7,196 nucleotides of DNA from Phycisphaerales bacterium (GTDB lineage Bacteria > Planctomycetota > Phycisphaerae > SM23-33): the NCBI GenBank assembly GCA_003485185.1, contig DNAS01000100.1, positions 37,262 through 44,457 of the forward strand. Direction: 5' to 3'. Under the pieces are notes generated by a model. That model had not been told where the DNA came from. It saw nothing but the letters and a program-made list of their open reading frames with translations, and did not search any database. The stretch's first letter is position 1. Each line of letters opens with the position of its first letter. This document shows positions 1-6,465 of this stretch, one piece after another. A program made the position numbers and the translations under genes.

Positions 1-530
1 GTCAGGGGCGGGACCGCCTGGCCGATCGGATCGCCCAGGCCGCCGAGATCATCGCGGCGTCGTACCGCGCGGGCGGCGGGGTGCTGCTGTTCGGAAACGG
101 GGGTTCCGCGGCCGACGCGCAGCACATCGCCGGCGAGTTGGTGGGGCGGTTCCTGTTCGACCGCGCCCCGCTGCGGGCGCAGGCGCTGAACACCGACACG
201 TCGATCCTGACCTGCGTGGGCAATGATTACTCCTTCGAGCAGGTTTTCTCCCGGCAGGTCGAGGCGAACGGGCGCAAGGGGGATGTCGCGATCGGATTGA
301 GCACGTCGGGCAATTCGCCCAATGTGGTAGCGGCGCTGGCGGCCGCGCGGAAGATCGGAATGAAGACCATCGCCTTCACCGGCGCCGGCGGAGGGCGCTG
401 CGCCGAACTGGTCGACGTGCTGCTGGACGCGCCCGTGGCCTCGCCCACCGCGCGGGTGCAGGAATGCCACGTCGTGACCTATCACATCCTCTGCGAATTG
501 GTCGAGTCCGCCGTGTGCGCCCATGAATGA
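1..530 (+). CDS. gmhA: D-sedoheptulose-7-phosphate isomerase, 5'-truncated by window edge
   Basis: This SIS-domain isomerase converts sedoheptulose 7-phosphate to D-glycero-D-manno-heptose 7-phosphate, the first cytoplasmic step towards ADP-heptose for LPS or other glycoconjugates. The frame is open from base 3 to the stop at 528-530 (175 complete codons), so about 20 N-terminal residues of a roughly 195-residue family are missing. The GTG at 81 is internal, because family sequence continues upstream of it (ending GGGVLLFGNGGS). The phosphosugar-binding GNGGSAADAQH motif and the second SIS motif STSGNSPN are intact. The four zinc ligands known from E. coli GmhA are recognisable: His and Glu in AQHIAGE, and Gln and His with the right 8-residue spacing in VQECHVVTYH. 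These ligands favour GmhA over DiaA-like SIS proteins. It overlaps the next gene by 8 bases, implying co-transcription. Confidence 0.9.
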   Translation, partial: QGRDRLADRIAQAAEIIAASYRAGGGVLLFGNGGSAADAQHIAGELVGRFLFDRAPLRAQALNTDTSILTCVGNDYSFEQVFSRQVEANGRKGDVAIGLSTSGNSPNVVAALAAARKIGMKTIAFTGAGGGRCAELVDVLLDAPVASPTARVQECHVVTYHILCELVESAVCAHE

Positions 531-1254
531 CGCGCCCTCCAGGCCCGCGCCGCGGTTCGACGTCGCGCTGAGCGTGTTTTTCCCTTGCTACAACGAGCAG
601 GAGAACGTCGAGCGCGTCACGCGCCGGGCCATGGAGGCTCTGAACCGCCTGGTCCGCCAGTGGGAGATCATCCTCGTGGACGACGGCTCGGCCGACGAGA
701 CAGGCCGGATCGCCGACCGCCTGGCGGCCGAAGACATCCGCATCCGCGCGGTGCATCACGAGCGCAACGGCGGATACGGGCGGGCGCTGCGGACGGGCTT
801 CGCCGCCGCGCGCCTGCCGTACGTGTTCTACACCGACGGCGACGGACAGTTTGACATTTCTGAACTGGACCGCCTGCTGGAGCGGATCGGCGAGGCGGAG
901 ATCGTCAGCGGATACCGGGCTCGCCGGCGGGACGGGTTTCTGCGTCGCCTGAACGCGGCCGGGTGGAGCTGGCTGACGCAACGGACACTGGGGTTCCGCT
1001 GCCGCGACGTGGACAGCGCCTTCAAGCTCTACCGACGGGAGATCTTCGGCCGGTTCGAGCTGAAATCCACCGGCGCGCTGATCGACGCGGAAGTGCTGGC
1101 CCGCGCGGTGCGATGCGGCTGTCGCATCGTCACCGTGCCGGTGACGCACCTTCCCCGCCGGGCGGGCAAGCAGACCGGCGCCAAACTCCGCGTGATCCTG
1201 CGGGCGTTCCGTGAACTCTGGCAACTCCGCCGGGACATCCGTCGGGGGCGGTAG
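523..1254 (+). CDS. Family 2 glycosyltransferase, dolichol/polyprenol-phosphate mannosyltransferase-like, soluble
   Basis: This 243-residue GT-A fold glycosyltransferase resembles polyprenyl-phosphate hexosyltransferases, which move a sugar from a nucleotide donor to a lipid phosphate; the actual donor and acceptor cannot be read here. Visible motifs are FFPCYNEQENV (residues 19-29), nucleotide-binding VDDGS (52-56), the metal-binding YTDGDGQF (103-110), SGYRARRRD (129-137), RDVDSAFKLYRR (161-172) and HLPRRAGKQTG (209-219). There is no signal peptide and no C-terminal transmembrane pair, so it is probably cytosolic or peripheral through its Arg-rich tail. The ATG at 523 lies inside the gmhA end (ATGAATGA, 8-base overlap) and lacks a clear Shine-Dalgarno, so translation is probably coupled to gmhA. 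A terminator begins at the stop codon. The link with heptose synthesis suggests cell-envelope glycosylation, by inference only. Confidence 0.88.
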   Translation: MNDAPSRPAPRFDVALSVFFPCYNEQENVERVTRRAMEALNRLVRQWEIILVDDGSADETGRIADRLAAEDIRIRAVHHERNGGYGRALRTGFAAARLPYVFYTDGDGQFDISELDRLLERIGEAEIVSGYRARRRDGFLRRLNAAGWSWLTQRTLGFRCRDVDSAFKLYRREIFGRFELKSTGALIDAEVLARAVRCGCRIVTVPVTHLPRRAGKQTGAKLRVILRAFRELWQLRRDIRRGR

Positions 1255-1283
1255 CCGACCGTCGCGCGGCCGGCGTGATTTTT
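1254..1283 (+). terminator. Intrinsic terminator of the gmhA-glycosyltransferase operon
   Basis: The arms GCCGACCG (1254-1261) and CGGCCGGC (1267-1274) pair with one A-C mismatch around a 5-base loop. After GTGA comes a run of five T (1279-1283). The stem begins on the last base of the stop codon, so termination is immediate. Confidence 0.65.
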
Positions 1284-1428
1284 CCGCGCGGTATTTATGT
1301 CGGGCCCAATCCCTGCCGATTCATCGGACAGAAGCATCGCCCTTTGCCAGTGAGGACGAGATTGCTCGGAAGGTAAACTGGAGGGAAGGGCCGCGCTGCG
1401 GCAGACGTCGCGTGCGGCCTTGTTTTTT
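1284..1428 (+). other. Intergenic segment between two plus-strand terminators; possible small RNA
   Basis: This segment of about 145 bases ends in a strong terminator (1387-1428) although the upstream operon already has one at 1254-1283. It contains a small hairpin, CCGA-TTCA-TCGG (about 1317-1328), flanked by TGTC and GACA, and a purine-rich stretch at about 1368-1390. An A/T-rich TATTTA at 1292-1297 could be a -10 box, but I see no -35 partner. The only short ORF (1297-1353, 18 codons) has no ribosome binding site. It may be a small RNA gene or simply spacer with a backup terminator. No known RNA family was recognised. Confidence 0.2.
1387..1428 (+). terminator. Strong intrinsic terminator in the convergent intergenic region
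   Basis: A 10-bp stem (AGGGCCGCGC at 1387-1396 with GTGCGGCCTT at 1412-1421, including two G-T pairs) with a 15-base loop is followed by G and six T (1423-1428). The T-run lies on the plus strand, so it stops rightward transcripts and protects the 3' end of the convergent mutS2. There is no matching A-run before the stem, so it should not act well on mutS2 transcripts. Confidence 0.75.
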
Positions 1429-1448
1429 GCGCGGACCCGTCGCGGGGC

Positions 1449-4001
1449 TCAGCGATTCGAGTGGACGGGCTCCAGATCGGCCAGGGGAATTTCCACCTCG
1501 AACACCCCGCTCTGGACGATGGCTTGGTCTTTCTCGGCGTTGATGCGGATGAGCGTGGCCCGCTTGTGGAAGGGCACGACGTAGACCTGCTGTCCCGGCT
1601 GAACCGCCAGGAGCTTCTCGCGGTTTCCGCGTGCGACGGCGGTGTCGGCGCTGCGGCGTTCGAGGGGTTTGGGCGGTGGGGGTTTTTCGTCGTGGCGCGG
1701 GCGCTCGTGCCGCCGGCCGCGATGGTGTCTCGGGCCCGTCTCGTGCGTGTGCCGAGCGAACGGACCGGTCTGCGGGAAAAGGTCCTGGATCGATAGGTCC
1801 ACTTCCTCCTGCCCGACCTTGACGGTGGCGCGCAGGGCGGGAAGGTTCACTTTCGTGACGACTCCCACGCCGCCCTTGTGGGCGATGGGAACCTCATCCC
1901 CGATCTTCAGCCGCGCAATCGCCCCCAACCAGGTGTCGAATTGCCTGGCTCGCTGCTTCTGCATCTCCAGGCTGCGGTGATACTCGTCGTGGATGCGCTG
2001 AGCCTCTTCCTTGGCCTGCTGCGTCTCGGCGACCTGCCGGAGAATCTCCCCGCGCAGCGAGGCGATTTCCTCCCGCACGCGGGGCTGGCCGAGGTCCGGC
2101 ATCATCTCCCTCAGGGGCACTTCCACCTGCACGTTGTCGCAATCGACGACGGCCCGCTGGCGATGCAACTCCATCCGCACGAGCTTTCCGGGCTTGCCCA
2201 GCGAGGGCACGAAGACGGGCTCACCGGGCTTCATCTCGCCCAAGCGAGCCAGCCAAAGCTCGAACTCCTCTTTCAGTCGGTGCAGGTCGGCCAGGCGCGA
2301 TTCGTACATCTCCTGCTGGGTCTCGGCGGCGAGCTGGGCAGCGGTGGCGTCGGAACGGGCCTGCTCGGCCGACTGCCGGGCCAGCGTCGTCGCCTGGACG
2401 GCGCGGCGGAACTGCTTTCCCTGGTCGGTCTGGTACTGGCGGGCGACCGCCGTGATCCGCTTCGGCATGCCGAGCTTCTGCGCCACGGTGATCGCGTGCG
2501 ATTCGCCGGGCGTTCCGATTCGCAACTGGTAGGTGGGCGAGAGCGTCCGCGTGTCGAACTCCACCGAGGCGTTGTCCACGCGCTCGTGCGTGTAGGCGTA
2601 GGCCTTCAGGACGCTCAGGTGCGTGGTGACCATGCCCGTGCAGCCGATGCGACGCAACTCGTCGAGGATCGCCTGCCCGATGGCGCCGCCTTCCTCGGGG
2701 TCGGTTCCGCTGCCCAGTTCATCCAGCAGCACGAGGCTCTGGCGGTCGGCCTTGGCGAGGATGTGGCGTACGCGCTTGACGTGCGCGCCGAACGTGCTGA
2801 GCGACTGCTCGAGCGACTGCTCGTCGCCGACGTCGATGAACACGTCGCGGTAGGCCGGCAGTGTCGCGCCGCGCTGTGCGGGGATGTGCATTCCCGACTG
2901 CGCCATCAGCGCCAGCAGCGCCACGGTTTTCAGCGCCACCGTCTTTCCGCCGGTGTTCGAGCCGGTGATCACCAGCAGGTCGAAGTCGCTGCCCAGGCGC
3001 ACGTCGATCGGCACCACGGCGTGGCGCTTCTCGGGGGGCAGGCCCGCCTGTTCCTGCTGATGGGCCTGCTCCACCAGCAGCGGGTGCCGCGCCTGGTGGA
3101 ACTGGAGCGGGCCGTGCTCGCTGACGGCAGGGCAGGTCATGTCGAAGTGGTACGCGTACTGCGCCTTGGCCGACAGCAGGTCCACCTGCGCCATCGCGTG
3201 CAGCGACGAGGTAATCTCGTCGGTCCGCTGCGAGACGCGGACGGACAGCTCGCCCAGCAGGCGGCGCTCCTCGTCACGCTCGTCCTGCCGCAGGTCGGCC
3301 AGGCGGTTGTTCAGTTCGACGCACTCGTTGGGCTCGACGAAGACCGTCGCGCCGGTGTTGCTCGCGCGGTGGACCACGCCCGGCAGTCGCCCGCGGTTGT
3401 CCACGCGGACGGGCAGCACGTAGCGGTCGCCGTGGACCGTCACGGCTACATTCGTCAGCAGCTTGGCCACCTCGGCGTTGTGCAGGTATCCGTAAATGAC
3501 GTCCCGAATCCGCTGGGCGAGCTGCTCGATCTCGCGACGGATCCGGCCGATGCGATCCGAGGCGTCGTCGCGCACGCGCCCGTCGGGATCGATGACGCTC
3601 TCGATGGCGCGGATTTCGCCCTCGAAGTTCCCGATTCCGTCGGCCAGCTCGCGCAGGGCGGACAGGTTCTCCGGCAGGGCGTGCAGGTAAGCCCGGACGT
3701 TGGCGAAGCCCTTGAGCGTCGATCCGATGGCGGAAAAATCCTCTCCGCCCGCGCCGCCGCCGGGTTTGGCGCGGACCAGCGCGTCGGTGATGTCCGTCAC
3801 CCCGCCGAACGGCAGCAGTCCGACGTCGCGAATGGCGGCGACCATCTGCGACGTCTGCTCCAGCCAGCGGACGATCACCGACGGGTTGCGCGACGGGGCG
3901 ATCCGCAGCGCCATCGACTTGCCCAGCGAGCAGCTCGCGTAGCGGGCGAGGATGCGGCGGACGATGTCGAACTCGACTTTTCTGAGGGTGAAGGAATCCA
4001 C
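1449..4001 (-). CDS. mutS2: MutS2-family ATPase lacking the Smr domain, with three KOW-like repeats
   Basis: This 850-residue MutS paralogue belongs to a family with roles in recombination suppression and, in Bacillus subtilis, splitting of collided ribosomes. The GTG start at 4001 fits the family N-terminus (DSFTLRKVEFD). The ATPase is complete: Walker A GSNTGGKT (residues 347-354), signature region around STFGAHVKR (402-410), Walker B LVLLDELGSGTDPEEG (423-438) and switch His461. Residues about 515-590 are Gln/Glu/Arg-rich helix, the usual coiled coil. Family members normally continue with one KOW-like domain and an Smr domain carrying LDLRG and HGxGxG motifs. Here neither Smr motif is found. 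Instead there are three KOW-like units at about 591-637, 698-743 and 800-846, separated by a second helical linker and a His/Arg/Pro-rich linker (about 750-790). Adjacent frames and downstream sequence do not encode Smr, so this is not a simple frameshift. Nuclease activity is doubtful. Upstream lies a sulfatase; mutS2 has its own promoter. Confidence 0.93.
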   Translation of the reverse strand: MDSFTLRKVEFDIVRRILARYASCSLGKSMALRIAPSRNPSVIVRWLEQTSQMVAAIRDVGLLPFGGVTDITDALVRAKPGGGAGGEDFSAIGSTLKGFANVRAYLHALPENLSALRELADGIGNFEGEIRAIESVIDPDGRVRDDASDRIGRIRREIEQLAQRIRDVIYGYLHNAEVAKLLTNVAVTVHGDRYVLPVRVDNRGRLPGVVHRASNTGATVFVEPNECVELNNRLADLRQDERDEERRLLGELSVRVSQRTDEITSSLHAMAQVDLLSAKAQYAYHFDMTCPAVSEHGPLQFHQARHPLLVEQAHQQEQAGLPPEKRHAVVPIDVRLGSDFDLLVITGSNTGGKTVALKTVALLALMAQSGMHIPAQRGATLPAYRDVFIDVGDEQSLEQSLSTFGAHVKRVRHILAKADRQSLVLLDELGSGTDPEEGGAIGQAILDELRRIGCTGMVTTHLSVLKAYAYTHERVDNASVEFDTRTLSPTYQLRIGTPGESHAITVAQKLGMPKRITAVARQYQTDQGKQFRRAVQATTLARQSAEQARSDATAAQLAAETQQEMYESRLADLHRLKEEFELWLARLGEMKPGEPVFVPSLGKPGKLVRMELHRQRAVVDCDNVQVEVPLREMMPDLGQPRVREEIASLRGEILRQVAETQQAKEEAQRIHDEYHRSLEMQKQRARQFDTWLGAIARLKIGDEVPIAHKGGVGVVTKVNLPALRATVKVGQEEVDLSIQDLFPQTGPFARHTHETGPRHHRGRRHERPRHDEKPPPPKPLERRSADTAVARGNREKLLAVQPGQQVYVVPFHKRATLIRINAEKDQAIVQSGVFEVEIPLADLEPVHSNR
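1464..2231 (-). repeat. Three diverged KOW-like domain repeats within MutS2
   Basis: Three units of about 46 residues share one pattern: a P/I-G-x-x-V opening, a short turn, a K/A-x-L/V-V/I-x strand, then an A-x-V-x strand and a closing V-x-V/I-x-L/I. Unit 1 (bases 2231-2091) opens KPGEPVFVPS. Unit 2 (1910-1773) opens LKIGDEVPIAHK. Unit 3 (1604-1464) opens VQPGQQVYVVPF. Units 1 and 3 are the most alike, sharing VEVPL and VEIPL near their ends. The assignment to the KOW-like beta-barrel of MutS2 comes from pattern and position, not from a profile search. Confidence 0.6.
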
Positions 4002-4013
4002 GATTCTGCCAGG

Positions 4014-4037
4014 TGCGATCGGTGTGCCCTGATTATA
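4014..4037 (-). promoter_or_regulatory. mutS2 promoter (consensus -10)
   Basis: The minus strand reads a perfect TATAAT at 4037-4032, about 30 bases upstream of the GTG start of mutS2, placing transcription start near 4025 with a leader of about 24 bases. The -35 position holds a C-rich hexamer with no resemblance to TTGACA, so the promoter may need an activator or rely on the -10 box. No clear Shine-Dalgarno precedes the GTG. Confidence 0.5.
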
Positions 4038-4055
4038 CCGGCGATACGCCGATCG
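4016..4055. repeat. Nested inverted repeats around the mutS2 -10 box
   Basis: Perfect 7-base arms CGATCGG (4016-4022) and CCGATCG (4049-4055) flank the -10 box. A second inverted repeat, CGGCG-ATA-CGCCG (4039-4051), sits just upstream of the -10, between the -35 and -10 positions. That placement suits a repressor operator, but short GC palindromes are common in such DNA, so the function is a guess. Confidence 0.35.
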
Positions 4056-4082
4056 TGGGGAAATATCCTCAAAACTCCCGGT

Positions 4083-5702
4083 TTATCGCGATTTCAGTCG
4101 CTGCCAGGGGATCACGCCGCATCGCTGGGCCCACAAGTCGTACAGGCCGGCCAGTTCCCGCGCCTTGGCAGGGTTGCCGCCCGCCAGGTCGTTCAACTCG
4201 GTGCGATCGGCGTTCATGTCGTACAGTTCCCACTCGCCGGGGTGTTTGGAGGCGAGTTTCCACGATCCCTGGCGGACGGCGCGGTTGCCCTCGTGTTCCC
4301 AGAAGATTTCCCGCTGGCGATTCCAAGGCTGCCCGTCGATGGCGGGCAGGAAGCTCTCGCCTTCAGGTCGCTGGACGGGCATGTCGCCGCGGCTTTCGAG
4401 GCAGGGCACACCGGCGGCCGCCAGGCACGTCGGGAGAATGTCGATCACGTGGGCCGGGCTGTGGCAAACCGTCGGGCGGGCGATGCCCCGTGGCCAGTCC
4501 ACCAGCAACGGCGTGGAGATGCCCCCCTCGTGCACCCAGTGCTTGTAGAGGCGGAAAGGGGTGTTGGAGGCGTTGGCCCACGGCAGGTCGTAGCTCATGA
4601 ACGTGTCCGCCGGGCCGGGGCGCAGGCCGGGAATGTTGCCTATGCGGATCGGCCGGCCGTCCACAGTCGGAATCTGATAGCGGCTGGGGAAGCCCCGGTC
4701 GCCGGAATCCTCGGCGAGGAACTCGGCGCACCCGCCGTTGTCCGACAGGAACATCACGAGGGTGTTGTCCTCGACACCCAGCTCGCGGAGCGTGTTGCGG
4801 ATGCGCCCGATGCCCTGGTCCATGCGGTCGACCTGGGCGGCGTAGACGGCCATCCGCAGGTCTTCCCAGTCGCGACGGGCGGCGGGAAGGTCGGTCCAGG
4901 GCGGGGCCTGGGCGTCCCGGGCCGAGATCGGCCATCGGCTTTCCAGCCGGCCCAGCGACTTGAGCTGCTCATGGCGGGCCGTGCGGAGGGCATCCCACCC
5001 CCCGCGGTACTTGCCTTCGTAATGAGCGATGTCCTCCGGCGGGGCGTGCAGCGGCCAGTGCGGCGCGGTGTAGGCGACATAGCAGAAGAACGGCATGCCG
5101 TCGGTGACTGCCCGGCGGATCATCCCGCACGCTTCGTCGCTGATGGCGTCGGTGTAGTAGAAACCTTCCTGTGGCGGAATGAGCTTGTCGTTGCGGGCCA
5201 GCGTGGGCGTCTTGTAATAGCTGCCGCCGCCGGCGACGGTCCCGAAGTGCTCGTCGAATCCGCGCTGGATCGGCGTGGGGTGTTCCGGACCGCCGATCCG
5301 CCAATCCTCGGGCTTGTTGGGCTGGTAGTGCCCGCCGACGTGCCACTTGCCGGACATCAGCGTGCGGTACCCCCCGGCGCGGAGCGCCTCGGCGATCGTG
5401 GCGCAGTCGTCCCGCAGGTAGCCCTGGTAGGCGCGGTCGCCGAGGTTGGATACCATGTGCCCTACGCCCGCCTGGTGCGGGTACAGGCCGGTCAGCAGGC
5501 TCGCGCGCGTCGGGCAGCAGCGGGCGCAGTTGTACATCTGCGTGAACACCGCCCCGCGCGAGGCCATCGCGTCCAGGTTCGGCGTGCGGATTTCCGAGCC
5601 GAAACATCCGATGTCGGAATACCCCATGTCGTCGGCGAGGATGACGACGATGTTGGGACGGCCACTTCCCTGCCCCGTCGTGTGCGGATCGCCCAATGCC
5701 AT
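4083..5702 (-). CDS. Type I (formylglycine) sulfatase, arylsulfatase-like, no signal peptide
   Basis: This 539-residue enzyme hydrolyses sulfate esters; its substrate is unknown. Near its N-terminus is PNIVVILADDMGYSD with the metal-binding Asp24 and Asp25. The sulfatase signature CCPTRASLLTG starts at Cys62, the residue that a formylglycine-generating enzyme would oxidise, with Arg66 in the expected place. Other active-site residues are Lys119 and His121 (SGKWHVGG), His215 (TAPHWPLH), Asp321-Asn322 (LSDNGG) and Lys387 (LYKHWVHEGG). The C-terminal subdomain (WKLASKHPGEWELYDM, about 481-496) is present. Length and layout match Pseudomonas aeruginosa AtsA (about 536 residues). The ATG at 5702 has a good AAAGGAG; the frame stays open far upstream, but that part is antisense to lemA and lacks family sequence. 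No export signal is visible, whereas most planctomycete sulfatases carry one, so this one is probably cytosolic. It ends 81 bases before mutS2. Confidence 0.93.
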   Translation of the reverse strand: MALGDPHTTGQGSGRPNIVVILADDMGYSDIGCFGSEIRTPNLDAMASRGAVFTQMYNCARCCPTRASLLTGLYPHQAGVGHMVSNLGDRAYQGYLRDDCATIAEALRAGGYRTLMSGKWHVGGHYQPNKPEDWRIGGPEHPTPIQRGFDEHFGTVAGGGSYYKTPTLARNDKLIPPQEGFYYTDAISDEACGMIRRAVTDGMPFFCYVAYTAPHWPLHAPPEDIAHYEGKYRGGWDALRTARHEQLKSLGRLESRWPISARDAQAPPWTDLPAARRDWEDLRMAVYAAQVDRMDQGIGRIRNTLRELGVEDNTLVMFLSDNGGCAEFLAEDSGDRGFPSRYQIPTVDGRPIRIGNIPGLRPGPADTFMSYDLPWANASNTPFRLYKHWVHEGGISTPLLVDWPRGIARPTVCHSPAHVIDILPTCLAAAGVPCLESRGDMPVQRPEGESFLPAIDGQPWNRQREIFWEHEGNRAVRQGSWKLASKHPGEWELYDMNADRTELNDLAGGNPAKARELAGLYDLWAQRCGVIPWQRLKSR

Positions 5703-5710
5703 CGTGGTGG

Positions 5711-5717
5711 CTCCTTT
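5711..5717 (-). promoter_or_regulatory. Ribosome binding site fixing the sulfatase start
   Basis: The minus strand reads AAAGGAG, with 8 bases between it and the ATG at 5702. It selects this start over the much longer open frame that continues to 6446, whose upstream codons are merely the complement of lemA. Confidence 0.75.
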
Positions 5718-5728
5718 CCGGAGAGTGC

Positions 5729-5756
5729 ATCGTAGCGGCTGGGCGAGCGGCGTCAA
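5729..5756 (-). promoter_or_regulatory. Predicted sigma-70-type promoter of the sulfatase gene
   Basis: On the minus strand TTGACG (5756-5751, 5 of 6 consensus bases) is followed after 16 bases by TACGAT (5734-5729, 4 of 6). Transcription would start near 5722, just ahead of the ribosome binding site. Confidence 0.5.
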
Positions 5757-5790
5757 TTCCGAACCGGCAATTTCGGCGAGGACGCGGGGC

Positions 5791-5819
5791 TTGAACCGCG
5801 CGGAACGAGGCGATATTCT
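5791..5819 (+). promoter_or_regulatory. Predicted sigma-70-type promoter of lemA-htpX
   Basis: TTGAAC (5791-5796) and TATTCT (5814-5819) are exactly 17 bases apart, each with 4 of 6 consensus bases. Start would be near 5826, giving a leader of about 48 bases. The element is divergent from, and about 35 bases away from, the sulfatase promoter. Confidence 0.45.
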
Positions 5820-5873
5820 GACGTCCTGGAAGTCTGACTCCGACACGCGACTCTTTGGCGAAAGGGCACCGAT

Positions 5874-6425
5874 ATGTGGGGATGGATCGTACTGGCAATC
5901 GTGGTACTGGCAGTTCTGGCGTTGGTGGCGATCTACAACGGACTGGTGCAGAAGCGCATCCGCTGCCAGGAGGCGTGGAGCCAGATCGACGTGCAGCTCA
6001 AGCGACGCTACGACCTGATTCCCAACCTGGTCGAGACGGTCAAGGGCTACGCGGCGCACGAGAAGGAAACGCTCGAGCGGGTGATCCAGGCCCGCAACGC
6101 CGCCATCGCCGCCCAGGGCGTCAAGCAGCAGGCCGAGGCGGAAAACATGCTCACCGGCGCGCTGAAGCAGCTCTTCGCGCTGTCCGAGGCCTACCCGAAC
6201 CTCAAGGCCAATGAGAATTTCGCCCAGCTCCAGGAAGAACTCACCAGCACCGAAAACAAGATCTCCTTCTCCCGCCAGCACTACAACGATTCGGCGGCCG
6301 TCTACAACACCGCCCGGGAGACGTTCCCGAACAACCTGGTGGCCGGCGTGTTCGGGTTCCAGAGGCAGGAGTTCTTCGAGCTGGAAGACAAGGCCGAACG
6401 GGAAGCGCCCAAGGTGAAGTTCTAA
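5874..6425 (+). CDS. lemA: LemA family membrane-anchored protein
   Basis: This 183-residue protein matches the LemA family in length and layout. It has one N-terminal membrane helix (about residues 4-24, WIVLAIVVLAVLALVAI), followed by a helical-bundle domain. Family-typical sequence includes AWSQIDVQLKRRYDLIPNLV (35-54), ETVKGYAAHEKETLERV (54-70) and FPNNLVAGVFGF (151-162). The biochemical role of LemA is not settled; it is commonly found beside M48 proteases and is thought to act with them at the membrane. The ATG at 5874 has AAAGGG 7 bases upstream and directly begins the membrane helix (MWGWIV), so the start is secure. The htpX-like gene follows after 95 bases on the same strand; no terminator was found between them apart from the inverted repeat described separately. 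Confidence 0.93.
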   Translation: MWGWIVLAIVVLAVLALVAIYNGLVQKRIRCQEAWSQIDVQLKRRYDLIPNLVETVKGYAAHEKETLERVIQARNAAIAAQGVKQQAEAENMLTGALKQLFALSEAYPNLKANENFAQLQEELTSTENKISFSRQHYNDSAAVYNTARETFPNNLVAGVFGFQRQEFFELEDKAEREAPKVKF

Positions 6426-6465
6426 TCGCCAATGCCAAATGCCCAATGACGAATGCCCAATGTCT
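6424..6465 (+). repeat. Heptamer tandem repeat, AATGCCC type, directly after lemA
   Basis: Six contiguous 7-base units begin inside the lemA stop codon: AATCGCC, AATGCCA, AATGCCC, AATGACG, AATGCCC and AATGTCT. All start with AAT and five with AATG. On the other strand it reads as repeats of the GGGCATT type. Its composition differs from the coding DNA around it. Similar ATTGGGC-like arrays occur in spacers of some planctomycete genomes, as far as I recall; their function is unknown to me. Confidence 0.7.

Noticed and set aside
376..1224. Minus-strand open frame of 282 codons opposite gmhA and the glycosyltransferase
   Set aside because: It is Arg/Pro/Ala-rich shadow translation, opposite two genes with clear motifs and an operon terminator.
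1297..1353. An 18-codon plus-strand ORF in the convergent intergenic region
   Set aside because: No ribosome binding site and no recognisable composition; any reading frame this short is expected by chance.
1386..1448. Terminator for mutS2 on the minus strand
   Set aside because: The hairpin at 1387-1421 could form in either transcript, but on the minus strand no T-run follows it. The only other stem (CCCG-CGA-CGGG) is short.
1449..1796. A frameshifted Smr domain at the MutS2 3' end
   Set aside because: Neither the alternative minus frames nor the sequence past the stop shows LDLRG- or HGxGxG-like motifs, and the annotated frame reads a coherent third KOW-like unit to its stop.
1878..5735. 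A 1285-codon open frame on the plus strand, antisense to mutS2 and the sulfatase
   Set aside because: Its first codon base is the complement of the wobble base of the two minus-strand genes, which lie in the same frame. Stops would need A at third positions, which is rare at this GC content. The translation has no family features, while both opposite genes have full catalytic motifs.
5703..6446. N-terminal extension of the sulfatase frame to 787 residues
   Set aside because: The extra part is the complement of lemA and of the promoter region, shows no sulfatase sequence or signal peptide, and a good AAAGGAG supports the ATG at 5702.
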